Shown here: piece after piece, positions 1 to 7,504 of the stretch
Layout: every line of letters begins with the position of its first letter
Numbering within the stretch: the first letter of the stretch is position 1
Position numbers and translations under genes: made by a program
NCBI RefSeq assembly: GCF_025717515.1
Contig: NZ_JAJIRN010000011.1
Coordinates: 186,001-250,000 of the forward strand
Source: Roseateles oligotrophus
GTDB taxonomy: Bacteria > Pseudomonadota > Gammaproteobacteria > Burkholderiales > Burkholderiaceae_C
Length of the DNA: 64,000 nt
Direction: 5' to 3'
Notes under the pieces: generated by a model
The model's database searches: none
What the model was told of the DNA's origin: nothing
What the model saw: only the letters and a program-made list of their open reading frames with translations

Positions 1-390
1 TTCATCATTGGAAATGCGGCAGCAGCGGCCTTTGCCGTCCGCTTGTTCGAGCGTCGGCAAGGGCCGAGGCCGACCATTCTGGCGCTCGGCGTCTCGCACG
101 AAGTGCTGCATTACATACGCGACGGTAGCATCGCCGCAGCGGCCACGGACCAGCCGCTGCGCCATGCGAGGCTGGCTCTCGATCTGGCTGTGCGAGCTCT
201 GGAAAAAAGCGTCTTTGCGCGCAGCCTGGAGTCACCGGCCATGCTGCTGACCCGCAAGACCTTGGAGCAGGCGCCCATACCGGACTTGCTGGCGCCTCCG
301 GGTCAGTGGAAAGTGCAACAGCCGCTCAGGGCCTTGAAGCCTCGCCCCGCTGAGGGCCCCGTCGAGCGCAGCGCCGATCCCCAGCCTTAA
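1..390 (+). CDS. TorT-like periplasmic sensor-binding protein, 3' end only
   Basis: The reading frame is open from base 1, so the 5' part lies outside the window; 129 C-terminal residues are visible. They resemble the C-terminal lobe of TorT, the periplasmic protein that presents trimethylamine N-oxide to the sensor kinase TorS. Shared patterns are a GNAAAA helix start, SHEVLHYIRDG, an AATDQP segment and an LAxDLAVRALE helix, followed by a Pro-rich tail. The family belongs to the type 1 periplasmic binding protein fold. No torS or torR is visible, so the ligand is unknown. The gene downstream is a broken DUF4242 gene on the other strand. The family call is reasonable; the TMAO role is inference. 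Confidence 0.7.
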   Translation, partial: FIIGNAAAAAFAVRLFERRQGPRPTILALGVSHEVLHYIRDGSIAAAATDQPLRHARLALDLAVRALEKSVFARSLESPAMLLTRKTLEQAPIPDLLAPPGQWKVQQPLRALKPRPAEGPVERSADPQP

Positions 391-512
391 AGAGCAGCGG
401 GCGCGGCGGTCTGGCATCGAGCGCCCAGGCGCAGTCCTTCAAGCCGCCGTCGGTACCAAGGGCTTGAGCGGCACACATTTCGAGAACAAGGCTCTGCGCT
501 GAAGAGTGCGGG

Positions 513-656
513 ATGCAAGCCCACCAGTTCCTGTCTACCGAAGAATCATTGGCTTTTGCCGAGTCTGTGTGGCTGGTGCGGGCCGCTGTGGCCGGCCAGT
601 GCGTGCGGCAACCGCAGATTGGCCCGTTTGCGGGAATTCTGCCGATCGCCGATTGA
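513..656 (+). CDS. Possible small ORF of 47 codons in a gene-poor stretch
   Basis: Bases 391-698 hold no recognisable gene. The only candidate is this ATG-to-TGA frame beginning MQAHQFLSTEESLAFAES. Its third-position composition is mildly coding-like, but no ribosome binding site and no known family were recognised. It could equally be a decayed gene end or chance. Nothing else was seen in this stretch. Confidence 0.15.
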   Translation: MQAHQFLSTEESLAFAESVWLVRAAVAGQCVRQPQIGPFAGILPIAD

Positions 657-698
657 CCGCCCGAGGGCTGTCGGCGCTCCAACGGGGCGGACCGACGG

Positions 699-983
699 TC
701 AGCTGTTCGCCGTCGGCGGGTCAATAATTTGCGAGACTGCAGTGATCTTCGCCACCGGTATCCCGCTGAGTTCCGCGTGCTGGTGGATAGTTGCCTCGCT
801 GTCTGCGAGGTAGATGCAGCAGGTGCGGTCGCCTGCGACATAGCTGTGCAACCACTGGATCGCCGTGCCGATCTTCGCGATAGCCTAGTTCGACGCCCGC
901 GCGGCGCCACACAGTTCGATGATCGACATGCCGCCGACTCCCGGAATGTCACGCTCAATCAAGATGCGCTTTAGCTGAGTCAT
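699..983 (-). pseudogene. DUF4242 family gene interrupted by an in-frame amber codon
   Basis: Reading from the ATG at 983 gives a DUF4242-like protein beginning MTQLKRILIERDIPGVGG, the typical N-terminus of this family of about 90 residues (small ferredoxin-like fold; some members bind metal). Codon 33 is TAG (885-887). The same frame then continues with IQWLHSYVAGD, IYLADSEATIHQHAELSGIP and VSQIIDPPTA, all typical of the family, to a TGA at 699-701. There is no frameshift, so one base change separates it from an intact 94-residue protein. A good Shine-Dalgarno (TTAGGAG) lies upstream of the ATG. It may be a real recent pseudogene, a sequencing error or a read-through site; decay of the neighbouring stretch favours the first. 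Confidence 0.75.
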
Positions 984-1301
984 CAGTATTCTCCTAAGTG
1001 GTTGAAACGCAATGGATCATCGGCAGCAAGGCATTGCGCCGTAAGCTAAAAGGTAAAAATGGGGCCGGGTGCGTTTAGTGGCCTTGGGTCAGATGTCTGT
1101 CCTCCCTCTTTCCTTACATGCGCACCTGAAAATTTTGGGTAGCGGAAGTTAGCTCCGGGCAGGTTCTGTTGAAAAAGGCCATCACGCTCGCGGCTGCAGT
1201 ACGGCAAAAACCGACCGCTCAGATGCCTCGAAAAGCAGCATGACGCCCTGCGAGCGGTAACGGGCCAAGCCGTTCAGATCGACTCGGCCTGGGGGAACTA
1301 C
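984..1301. other. Gene-free stretch
   Basis: About 300 bases between the start of the broken DUF4242 gene and the protease promoter. It holds the DUF4242 ribosome binding site at its left edge and no coding frame that looks real. The middle has a phrase (around 1160-1185) resembling the edges of decayed insertion elements, but no inverted repeats or transposase fragment could be supported. Confidence 0.4.
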
Positions 1302-1337
1302 TCCCCTTGAATGAGGGGATGGGATTGCGCCTATAGA
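1302..1337 (+). promoter_or_regulatory. Putative promoter with inverted-repeat operator over the -35 (protease)
   Basis: The sequence TCCCCTTGAATGAGGGGA (1302-1319) is a perfect 6-bp inverted repeat with a 6-nt spacer. The spacer and flank contain a -35-like TTGAAT (1308-1313). A -10-like TATAGA (1332-1337) follows at 18 bp. A regulator binding the repeat would occlude or contact the -35 region. The regulator is unknown. Confidence 0.4.
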
Positions 1338-1395
1338 GCGGCTATTGATCGCTGGCTACAGTCGGATCTCCAATAGTCTTTCCAGGAGACAAGTC

Positions 1396-3027
1396 ATGAA
1401 CATGAACAAGCATTCCCTTCTTCACAGCGCGCTAGCACTCGCGGTGATGGCCCTGTCGGCGTCGGCTTCCGCGGCCCCTGCCGCGGCGAAGACAAGCGTC
1501 GCCGAAGGCTCGCAAGCGGTGATCGTGGCCTACAAGGCCGGCATGGCTGCTGCGGTGCGCCGCGAAGTCGAGAACGCGGGAGGCAAGATCGTGCGCGAAC
1601 TCGGCCGGGCCAGCGCCTTCGCCGTGCGTATGCCGGCGGCTCGCCTGGCTGAGCTGCAGGCCAGCACGAATGTCGATTTCGTCGAAGCGGATGCAGAGCG
1701 CCACTTGCTTGGGGTTCAAACCCGCACCATGGATGCGACGGCCCAGCCGCTTGCGGCCGCCGTCGATACGGGAAGCTTGCCGGGTGAAGTGCTGCCTTAT
1801 GGCATCCCGATGGTGCAGGCCAATAAGGTTCATGACGCCTACACCGGCAACCGCAAGCTCTGCATTGTCGATTCGGGCTTCGACCGAACTCACCCAGATC
1901 TGGCCGGCAACAACGCCAATGTGACGGGTATCAACCTGACCGAGCCTGTGTCCGGCACATGGGACTCCGACGAGAATTCGCATGGCAGCCATGTCGCGGG
2001 CACGATCGCCGCGATTGGCGGCAATGGCGGCGGCGTGGTCGGCGTCAATCCGGGCGGCCACCTCAAGCTGCACATTGCCAAGGTCTTTGATGCGACCGGA
2101 TCGGCCACGTCGTCGACGGTGATGGAGGCCGTTTCACGCTGCGCCGATGCAGGCGCCAACATCATCAGCATGTCCCTCGGCGGCGGCGACCCCACACAGG
2201 CCGAGCGCCGGGTGTTCCGCAGCTTGCTGAACGAGGGTGTGCTGACCATTGCCGCCGCCGGCAATGCGGGCGACACCACCACGTCTTACCCGGCCGGTTA
2301 CGAAGAGGTGATGTCCGTCGCGGCGCTTGACGCGAACATGGTGCGGGCCGGCTTCTCGCAGGTCAATAACGACGTCGAAATCGCCGCGCCGGGGGTTGCG
2401 ACGCTGTCGACGATTCCGCCCAATATCGAGTCGATGGGCCAACTGTCTGTGGCCGGCACGCCTTATGCCGCGGCGGGGATGACCGGCTCACCGAGGCTCA
2501 CCGCGACGGCGGCGCTCTACAACTTCGGTGTCGGCACAGCCGATGACGCTGGTGCCGCAGGCAAGGTCTGTCTGATCGAGCGCGGCGTCGTCAGCTTTGC
2601 AGAAAAAGTCCTGCGTTGCCAGAACAGTGGTGGCGTGGCCGCCGTCGTCTACAACAGCCTTGGGCGCGGCATGCTGTTCGGCACTTTGGGTGGTGCAGCG
2701 ACGAGCATTCCGTCGATCGGCACCAGCTCCGCCATCGGTGCCACGCTGAAGGGGATGCTCGGCCAAAGCGCCACAGTGGGCGTGGTACCTGATCCGGCGC
2801 TCTATGCCTACTTCAACGGCACCTCGATGGCCACACCCCATGTGTCCGGCGTTGCGGCGCTGGTGTGGAGCCATTTCCCCAAGTGCAGCGCCAAGCAGAT
2901 CCGCCAAGTGCTGAATGCCAGCGCGATGGAGCTTGGCCGTCCTGGCAAAGATCCTGAGTTCGGTTTTGGCCTGGTCCAGGCCAAGGCCGCCTACGATCGC
3001 CTCGCCGCGACCGGCTGCGGGAACTGA
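1396..3027 (+). CDS. Secreted subtilisin-like serine protease (S8) with inserted PA domain
   Basis: A 543-residue exported endopeptidase. The start at 1396 was chosen over an in-frame upstream codon because AGGAGA lies just before it and a Sec signal peptide ending near ASASA follows directly. Next come an inhibitor I9-like propeptide (about 35-105) and the subtilase core. The catalytic triad is visible: Asp159 in IVDSGF, His196 in SHGSHVAGT and Ser477 in GTSMATPHVSG. A protease-associated (PA) domain of about 130 residues is inserted between the oxyanion region and the Ser, as in larger extracellular subtilases. Four Cys in the mature part could form disulfides. It stands alone, with an operator-like promoter upstream and a strong hairpin downstream. 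Likely role: extracellular protein degradation for nutrition. Confidence 0.93.
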   Translation: MNMNKHSLLHSALALAVMALSASASAAPAAAKTSVAEGSQAVIVAYKAGMAAAVRREVENAGGKIVRELGRASAFAVRMPAARLAELQASTNVDFVEADAERHLLGVQTRTMDATAQPLAAAVDTGSLPGEVLPYGIPMVQANKVHDAYTGNRKLCIVDSGFDRTHPDLAGNNANVTGINLTEPVSGTWDSDENSHGSHVAGTIAAIGGNGGGVVGVNPGGHLKLHIAKVFDATGSATSSTVMEAVSRCADAGANIISMSLGGGDPTQAERRVFRSLLNEGVLTIAAAGNAGDTTTSYPAGYEEVMSVAALDANMVRAGFSQVNNDVEIAAPGVATLSTIPPNIESMGQLSVAGTPYAAAGMTGSPRLTATAALYNFGVGTADDAGAAGKVCLIERGVVSFAEKVLRCQNSGGVAAVVYNSLGRGMLFGTLGGAATSIPSIGTSSAIGATLKGMLGQSATVGVVPDPALYAYFNGTSMATPHVSGVAALVWSHFPKCSAKQIRQVLNASAMELGRPGKDPEFGFGLVQAKAAYDRLAATGCGN

Positions 3028-3033
3028 GTCTGT

Positions 3034-3059
3034 TGCGGGCCAGATCGCTCTGGCCCGCA
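3034..3059 (+). terminator. Hairpin after protease gene
   Basis: A perfect 11-bp stem, TGCGGGCCAGA with its complement, around a TCGC loop. It lies 6 nt after the protease stop codon. No T-tract follows, so it may terminate weakly or protect the 3' end. Confidence 0.55.
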
Positions 3060-3115
3060 GCTTGCCATGGTCTGACTACCCCTCGCTTTGAACCTGCTGG
3101 CGCGAGGACCGGGAG

Positions 3116-5362
3116 TCAAATGCTCTGCATGAATTGTTTCGTCGGCTCGTCCCGCTCCAGCACAAAACGGCTGAAGCCTTCGGCCGGCATCGGTTTGGCG
3201 AAGAAGTAACCCTGTACCTCATTGCACCCCTGTTCACGCAGAAAATCCAATTGCCCCTGTGACTCCACACCCTCGGCAATCGTCTGCAGCCCTAGGCTCT
3301 TGGCCATGCTGATGATGGCGCTGACGATGGCCCGGTCCTCCGGGTCATCGCTGAGGTCGCGCACGAATTGCTGGTCGATCTTGAGCTTGTAGACGCGGAA
3401 CTTTTTCAAATAACTGAGCGACGAGTAGCCGGTGCCGAAGTCATCGATCGACATCCGGATGCCGCGGTCATGCAGATCGTTCATCACCGCGATGGCGCCA
3501 TGCGGGTCATTCATCGCAACGCCTTCGGTCAACTCCAGTTCGAGCAGTGCCGGCGCCAATTGGCTTTCCTCCAGAATCCGGCTGACCAGGGCCGGCAGAT
3601 CCGCATGGCGGAACTGCACCGAGGACAGATTGACCGCCATGGTGATTTCGCCCATGCCGCCAATACCGTCAAGCATCCAGGCCTTGAGTTGCCGGCAAGC
3701 CGTGCGCATCACCCATTCGCCAATCTGCAAAATCAAGCCGCTGGCTTCGGCGACTGGAATGAACTCGGCCGGGCTGACACAGCCCAAGTCGGGGTGCCAC
3801 CAACGCAGCAGAGCCTCGGCGCCGATCACGCGGCCACTGCTCATGCAAATCTGCGGTTGGTAGTGCAGCGTCAGTTGATCGCGCTCCAGCGCCCGCCGCA
3901 AGGCGTTCTCCAGCAGCAAGGTGCGATCCGACTCGGCCTGCATCTCGGCGGTGAAAAAACGGTAGGTGTTGCGCCCATCCTGCTTGGCCCGGTACATGGC
4001 AATGTCGGCGCATCGACACAGCGCGTCGAAGTCCAGGCCATCAAACGGGTACAGCGCTACGCCCACCGATGGTGTCACCGTGATCTCGTGTTGCTCGATT
4101 TGAAACGACTGCGCGGCCAACTCCATTACCTTGTTGGCGACATGCGCGGCACCGTCGGCATTGGTGCCGGGAAGTACCAGGATGAACTCGTCGCCGCCCA
4201 GGCGCGAGACCGTGTCTTGCTCCCTCACGGCTGATTTGAGCCGACGCGCGAGCTCCTTGAGTAACTCGTCACCAAAGCGGTGGCCGAGCGAATCATTGAC
4301 GTTCTTGAAATGATCCAGATCGAGGAAGAGCAGGGCCAAGGTGTCGCCATTGCGCTTGGCGATGTCGATTGCCTGGTTGCTGCGGTCATTCAGCAATACC
4401 CGGTTGGGCAGGCCGGTCAGCGCGTCAAAGTGGGCGAGTTGTTGAATTCGCGCCTCTGAAGCCTGCTGCTCCTTCACTTTTTGTTCAAGTGCCTGCACCG
4501 AGGTCTTGAGCTGCTGGGTGCGCTGCTCGACCATTTGTTCAAGCTGCTGCTTGGCCTGCACCAGCGCGGCTTCGGCGTTCTTGCGCGCGCTGATGTCCAT
4601 CGTGATCCAGATCGAGCCAAGCGCCAGATTGTTCTGATCAATCGCCTTGGAGCGCACCTCGCAAAAAATCGGCGAGCCATCCTTCTTGCGCAGCAAGAGC
4701 TCACCCTGGAAGGCCTTGCCGGCCTTGAACGGCGCATAACATTGCAGCCCGGCGGACTCCCAGGCCTCATCGCTCAAATACCATTGGCGCGAGCTGCTGC
4801 CGTCCAGTTCGCCCGGTGCGTAGCCCAGCAGTTCCTCGAAACTGCGGTTGCACTGCGTCACTTGACGCTCGCGCAGGAACACGATGCCGACCATCGCATG
4901 GTCAAGGATCAAACGTTGGCCCGAGGTCACGGACAATAATTCGGCCTCGGCAATTTTTTGCTCGCTGATGTCGTCAACGATCCAGATTGAGCCTTCGGCC
5001 GCATTTGCCGGGTTGATCAAGCGCCCGGTCAGGCTGCACCAGAACAACTCGCCATCGCGACGCTTCATCAGCCGCTCGGTTTTGAACCGCTGACCGCTGG
5101 CCAGCACCGGGTAGGCCTCGGCGCCCAATTGCTTGAACGCTGGCTCGTCCGGATAAAGCTCGATGCTGCTGAAACCCTGCATGGCCAAGGCACTGGCCTG
5201 GCCGAAGATTTCGGCGTAACGCTGGTTACATCTAAAAATGCGCCGCTGCTTGACAAAAACAATGCCAACACCGGCGGTTTCAAGAATAACCTCGCGCTCG
5301 CGCAGCGCCTGCTCAAGCTGCTGATAGACGCTCGAGACCGAGAAGGTTTTCGGCTCAGTCAT
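3116..5362 (-). CDS. PAS-PAS-GGDEF-EAL cyclic-di-GMP signalling protein
   Basis: A 748-residue soluble protein for c-di-GMP turnover. Order: PAS (about 22-135), PAS (about 150-265), coiled coil (about 268-305), GGDEF diguanylate cyclase (motif GGDEF at 389-393), EAL phosphodiesterase (motif at 515-517). The EAL domain keeps its metal and catalytic signatures: NLSSVQF, ELTEG, DDFGTGYSSL, KIDQQFV and IAEGVE. Both output domains therefore look active, and the net direction cannot be read from sequence. No membrane segment is present, so the two PAS domains presumably sense a cytosolic or redox cue. It starts 18 nt after the FKBP gene on the same strand and is likely the last gene of that unit. 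Confidence 0.93.
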   Translation of the reverse strand: MTEPKTFSVSSVYQQLEQALREREVILETAGVGIVFVKQRRIFRCNQRYAEIFGQASALAMQGFSSIELYPDEPAFKQLGAEAYPVLASGQRFKTERLMKRRDGELFWCSLTGRLINPANAAEGSIWIVDDISEQKIAEAELLSVTSGQRLILDHAMVGIVFLRERQVTQCNRSFEELLGYAPGELDGSSSRQWYLSDEAWESAGLQCYAPFKAGKAFQGELLLRKKDGSPIFCEVRSKAIDQNNLALGSIWITMDISARKNAEAALVQAKQQLEQMVEQRTQQLKTSVQALEQKVKEQQASEARIQQLAHFDALTGLPNRVLLNDRSNQAIDIAKRNGDTLALLFLDLDHFKNVNDSLGHRFGDELLKELARRLKSAVREQDTVSRLGGDEFILVLPGTNADGAAHVANKVMELAAQSFQIEQHEITVTPSVGVALYPFDGLDFDALCRCADIAMYRAKQDGRNTYRFFTAEMQAESDRTLLLENALRRALERDQLTLHYQPQICMSSGRVIGAEALLRWWHPDLGCVSPAEFIPVAEASGLILQIGEWVMRTACRQLKAWMLDGIGGMGEITMAVNLSSVQFRHADLPALVSRILEESQLAPALLELELTEGVAMNDPHGAIAVMNDLHDRGIRMSIDDFGTGYSSLSYLKKFRVYKLKIDQQFVRDLSDDPEDRAIVSAIISMAKSLGLQTIAEGVESQGQLDFLREQGCNEVQGYFFAKPMPAEGFSRFVLERDEPTKQFMQSI

Positions 5363-5380
5363 GCGGTCTTCAAGCGGCGG

Positions 5381-5899
5381 TCAATGCAACTGCGCGTCAG
5401 GCGGCGCTCCATGGCCCACCTGAAACACCGCCTCGCCGAGGCTGCCGGCTTCGATCTCTTCCTCGCTGGCCTCGCGCACGTCGAGTACCTTCAAATGCAT
5501 GCGCAGGCCCACGCCGGCCAGCGGGTGGTTGCCGTCCAGCACCACATGCTCGGGGTAGACATCGGTGACGGTGTAGATGGCCTGCGGCATGCCTTCGGTG
5601 ACGGCACCCTCGGGCAGACCTTCGATCTGCATGCCGGCTTCGACGCCGTCGGGGAACAATTCGCGCGCTTCGAAGCAGACCAGGGCGGAGTCATAGTCGC
5701 CAAATGCGTGCTCGGGTTCCAGCGCAATGCTGGCCTCAAAGCCCGCTTCCTGGCCGGCCAGTTCTTCTTCGACCTTGGCGAACAAGTCGTCACCGCCGTA
5801 GAAGAACTCCAGCGGATCCTCCAACTCGTCAATCAATTGACCTTGGGCGTCTTCGAGTCTCCAGCGCAGGGAGACGATGCAGGGGGCGGAAATTTTCAT
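5381..5899 (-). CDS. SlyD-like FKBP-type peptidyl-prolyl isomerase
   Basis: A 172-residue protein with the SlyD-type layout: an N-terminal FKBP half ending in EPEHAFGDYD, an insert-in-flap chaperone domain, then the second FKBP half with the hallmark DGNHPLAG. It is expected to catalyse prolyl cis-trans isomerisation and chaperone folding in the cytoplasm. Unlike E. coli SlyD it lacks the long His/Cys-rich metal-binding tail and ends shortly after an acidic segment. It lies between the alpha/beta hydrolase gene (52 nt upstream) and the GGDEF-EAL gene (18 nt downstream), probably co-transcribed. Confidence 0.88.
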   Translation of the reverse strand: MKISAPCIVSLRWRLEDAQGQLIDELEDPLEFFYGGDDLFAKVEEELAGQEAGFEASIALEPEHAFGDYDSALVCFEARELFPDGVEAGMQIEGLPEGAVTEGMPQAIYTVTDVYPEHVVLDGNHPLAGVGLRMHLKVLDVREASEEEIEAGSLGEAVFQVGHGAPPDAQLH

Positions 5900-5951
5900 G
5901 GCGATATTGTTTCACAGGGTCGCGCTCTGCATCGCCTGGGCTGTCCATCGC

Positions 5952-6851
5952 TCAGCTCGAGAGCTCTCGCAGGAACTCACGGCAATGGGCGGCGACCAAG
6001 TCGGGGGCCTCAACCATGGGCACATGGCCGAGCTCGGCAAAGACATGCTTGCGGCTGCCCGGGATGGCCGCAGCCAGCAAGTCAGCGTCGGCGACATGCA
6101 GCACCCGGTCCAGCCCGCCCCACAGAATCAGCGTCGGGGCGCGGATGCCGGCGAGGCCGGCGCGCTGATCCTGATCGCGGGCCAGGTCCGCCAGGATTCG
6201 GCGTTCGATGCTGCGGCGCTGGCGTTTCTGGTCCAGCAATATTTGCATGATGAAACGGGGCAGCCAGGGCTTTTTGGCCATGCCCCAGTCCAGCATGGCG
6301 CGGTAGTCGGCCAGGCTGTCGACCTCGATCATCGGATGCTTGTGGCCTCGCTCGACATGGGCACGCAGCTCGCTGGGGCGGCTCTCGGCGCCGGCGGCGT
6401 CGATCAGGATCAGCGATTGGACCCATTGCGGCCGCTGCTGTGCCAGGCGCAGCGCCAGCGCGCCGCCCATCGAGTTGCCCACCAGATGCAAGCGGCTGAC
6501 GCCCAGGGTGCCCAGCCATTCGATCAAGCGCTCGGCCTGCGCGGCAATGCCCAGATCCATGTCCGCCATGTCCGCTATGTCCAGTGACGAAACACTCTCG
6601 CCATGGCCCGGCAGATCGGGCACCAACAAGCGCCGCTGCGGGCCCAAGGCGCGGGCAAAGCGCAGCCAACTGCTGTGGTCCGCGCAAGCACCATGCAGCA
6701 AGAGCAGCACTTCGCGCCGCTTGCCGGACTCCGCCGCCGCGCCGCTGTCCAGATAGGCCAGGGAGCCGAACGACAGCTGGCGACGCTGCACTGCCAGGCC
6801 CGCGCGTTTGCGCTCGCTGGCCATCGCCCGCCGAAACAACCAGGCCTTCAT
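5952..6851 (-). CDS. Alpha/beta-fold hydrolase
   Basis: A 299-residue hydrolase with the usual features: oxyanion HGACADHSSW, DLPGHGES, nucleophile elbow GNSMGGA with the catalytic Ser, acid in WGGLDRVL and His in LGHVPMVEAP. The substrate is unknown; the fold covers esterases, lipases and C-C hydrolases. The cap region is charged (KKPWLPRF, KRQRRS). Its ATG overlaps the TGA of the TetR gene by 4 nt, so translation is probably coupled to the regulator and the glycosyltransferase before it. That grouping hints at lipid or glycoconjugate chemistry, which is inference. Confidence 0.88.
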   Translation of the reverse strand: MKAWLFRRAMASERKRAGLAVQRRQLSFGSLAYLDSGAAAESGKRREVLLLLHGACADHSSWLRFARALGPQRRLLVPDLPGHGESVSSLDIADMADMDLGIAAQAERLIEWLGTLGVSRLHLVGNSMGGALALRLAQQRPQWVQSLILIDAAGAESRPSELRAHVERGHKHPMIEVDSLADYRAMLDWGMAKKPWLPRFIMQILLDQKRQRRSIERRILADLARDQDQRAGLAGIRAPTLILWGGLDRVLHVADADLLAAAIPGSRKHVFAELGHVPMVEAPDLVAAHCREFLRELSS

Positions 6852-7504
6852 GGCGCTTGCTCCTCGCGCCCTTGCGCGGCCGCCGAGGCCAAGGCCTGCG
6901 CAAACATCTGGCCATTGAAGTCGGCCAGGCGATCCAGAAAGGCTTCGTCCATGGGTCGCTCCATCTGCGCCTCGAAGTTTTCTTTCAAGAGCATGGGCAT
7001 CATGGCCAGGCTGGTGAAGGCCAGGCGCAGCAGGTCCGGGTCAAGCCCGGCTTGCAGCTGACCGCTTTGCTGCATTTCGTCCAGCCGCCGCGCCCCGCGC
7101 TTTTGCCCGCGCTCCAGCAGTTGCTGCACGAAGCGCCGGCCTGGCCCCTGGCTGAGCGCCACCACCTTGAACATCAGCTTGGGCAACTCCGGCGTGGCCG
7201 ACATGGTGCGGTAGTAGGTGCGCAGGTAGTCGATATAGCCCTGGCGGGTGGTCAAGGCGTCGCTGTCGAGTGCGTCGAGTATCGGGGTCAGCGCGGCCCG
7301 AATCATCTCTTCGTACAGCCCCTCCTTGTTGCCGAAGTAGTAACGGATCATTGCGGTATTGACCTGCGCCGCCTCGGCAATGCGGCGGGTGCTGACCTGG
7401 TGGTATTCGTCGGACAGGAAGAACTGCTTGGCCGCCAGCAGCAGGCGTTCGGGCACGCTGAGCGTGTTGTTGGCGCTGTCGGAGTTTTTTCCGGAGTCGC
7501 TCAT
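6848..7504 (-). CDS. TetR family transcriptional regulator
   Basis: A 218-residue regulator. The N-terminal helix-turn-helix is clear, with VSTRRIAEAAQVNTAMIRYYFGN-like spacing (about residues 26-50), followed by an all-helical ligand/dimer domain with TLTR-type helices. The start at 7504 was chosen because it overlaps the glycosyltransferase TGA as ATGA; an in-frame ATG two codons earlier is possible. The downstream hydrolase overlaps its stop in the same way. Most TetR proteins repress their own operon in response to a small hydrophobic ligand. Here the regulator sits in the middle of the unit it may control. No operator was identified. Confidence 0.88.
   Translation of the reverse strand: MSDSGKNSDSANNTLSVPERLLLAAKQFFLSDEYHQVSTRRIAEAAQVNTAMIRYYFGNKEGLYEEMIRAALTPILDALDSDALTTRQGYIDYLRTYYRTMSATPELPKLMFKVVALSQGPGRRFVQQLLERGQKRGARRLDEMQQSGQLQAGLDPDLLRLAFTSLAMMPMLLKENFEAQMERPMDEAFLDRLADFNGQMFAQALASAAAQGREEQAP

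Noticed and set aside
326-958. A 210-codon minus-strand frame in the gene-poor start
   Set aside because: Ser/Arg-rich shadow composition. The region 699-983 is explained by the DUF4242 pseudogene in another frame.
1140-1260. Fragment resembling the edge of an insertion sequence
   Set aside because: No terminal inverted repeat, target duplication or transposase remnant could be shown, so it is not called as a mobile element.
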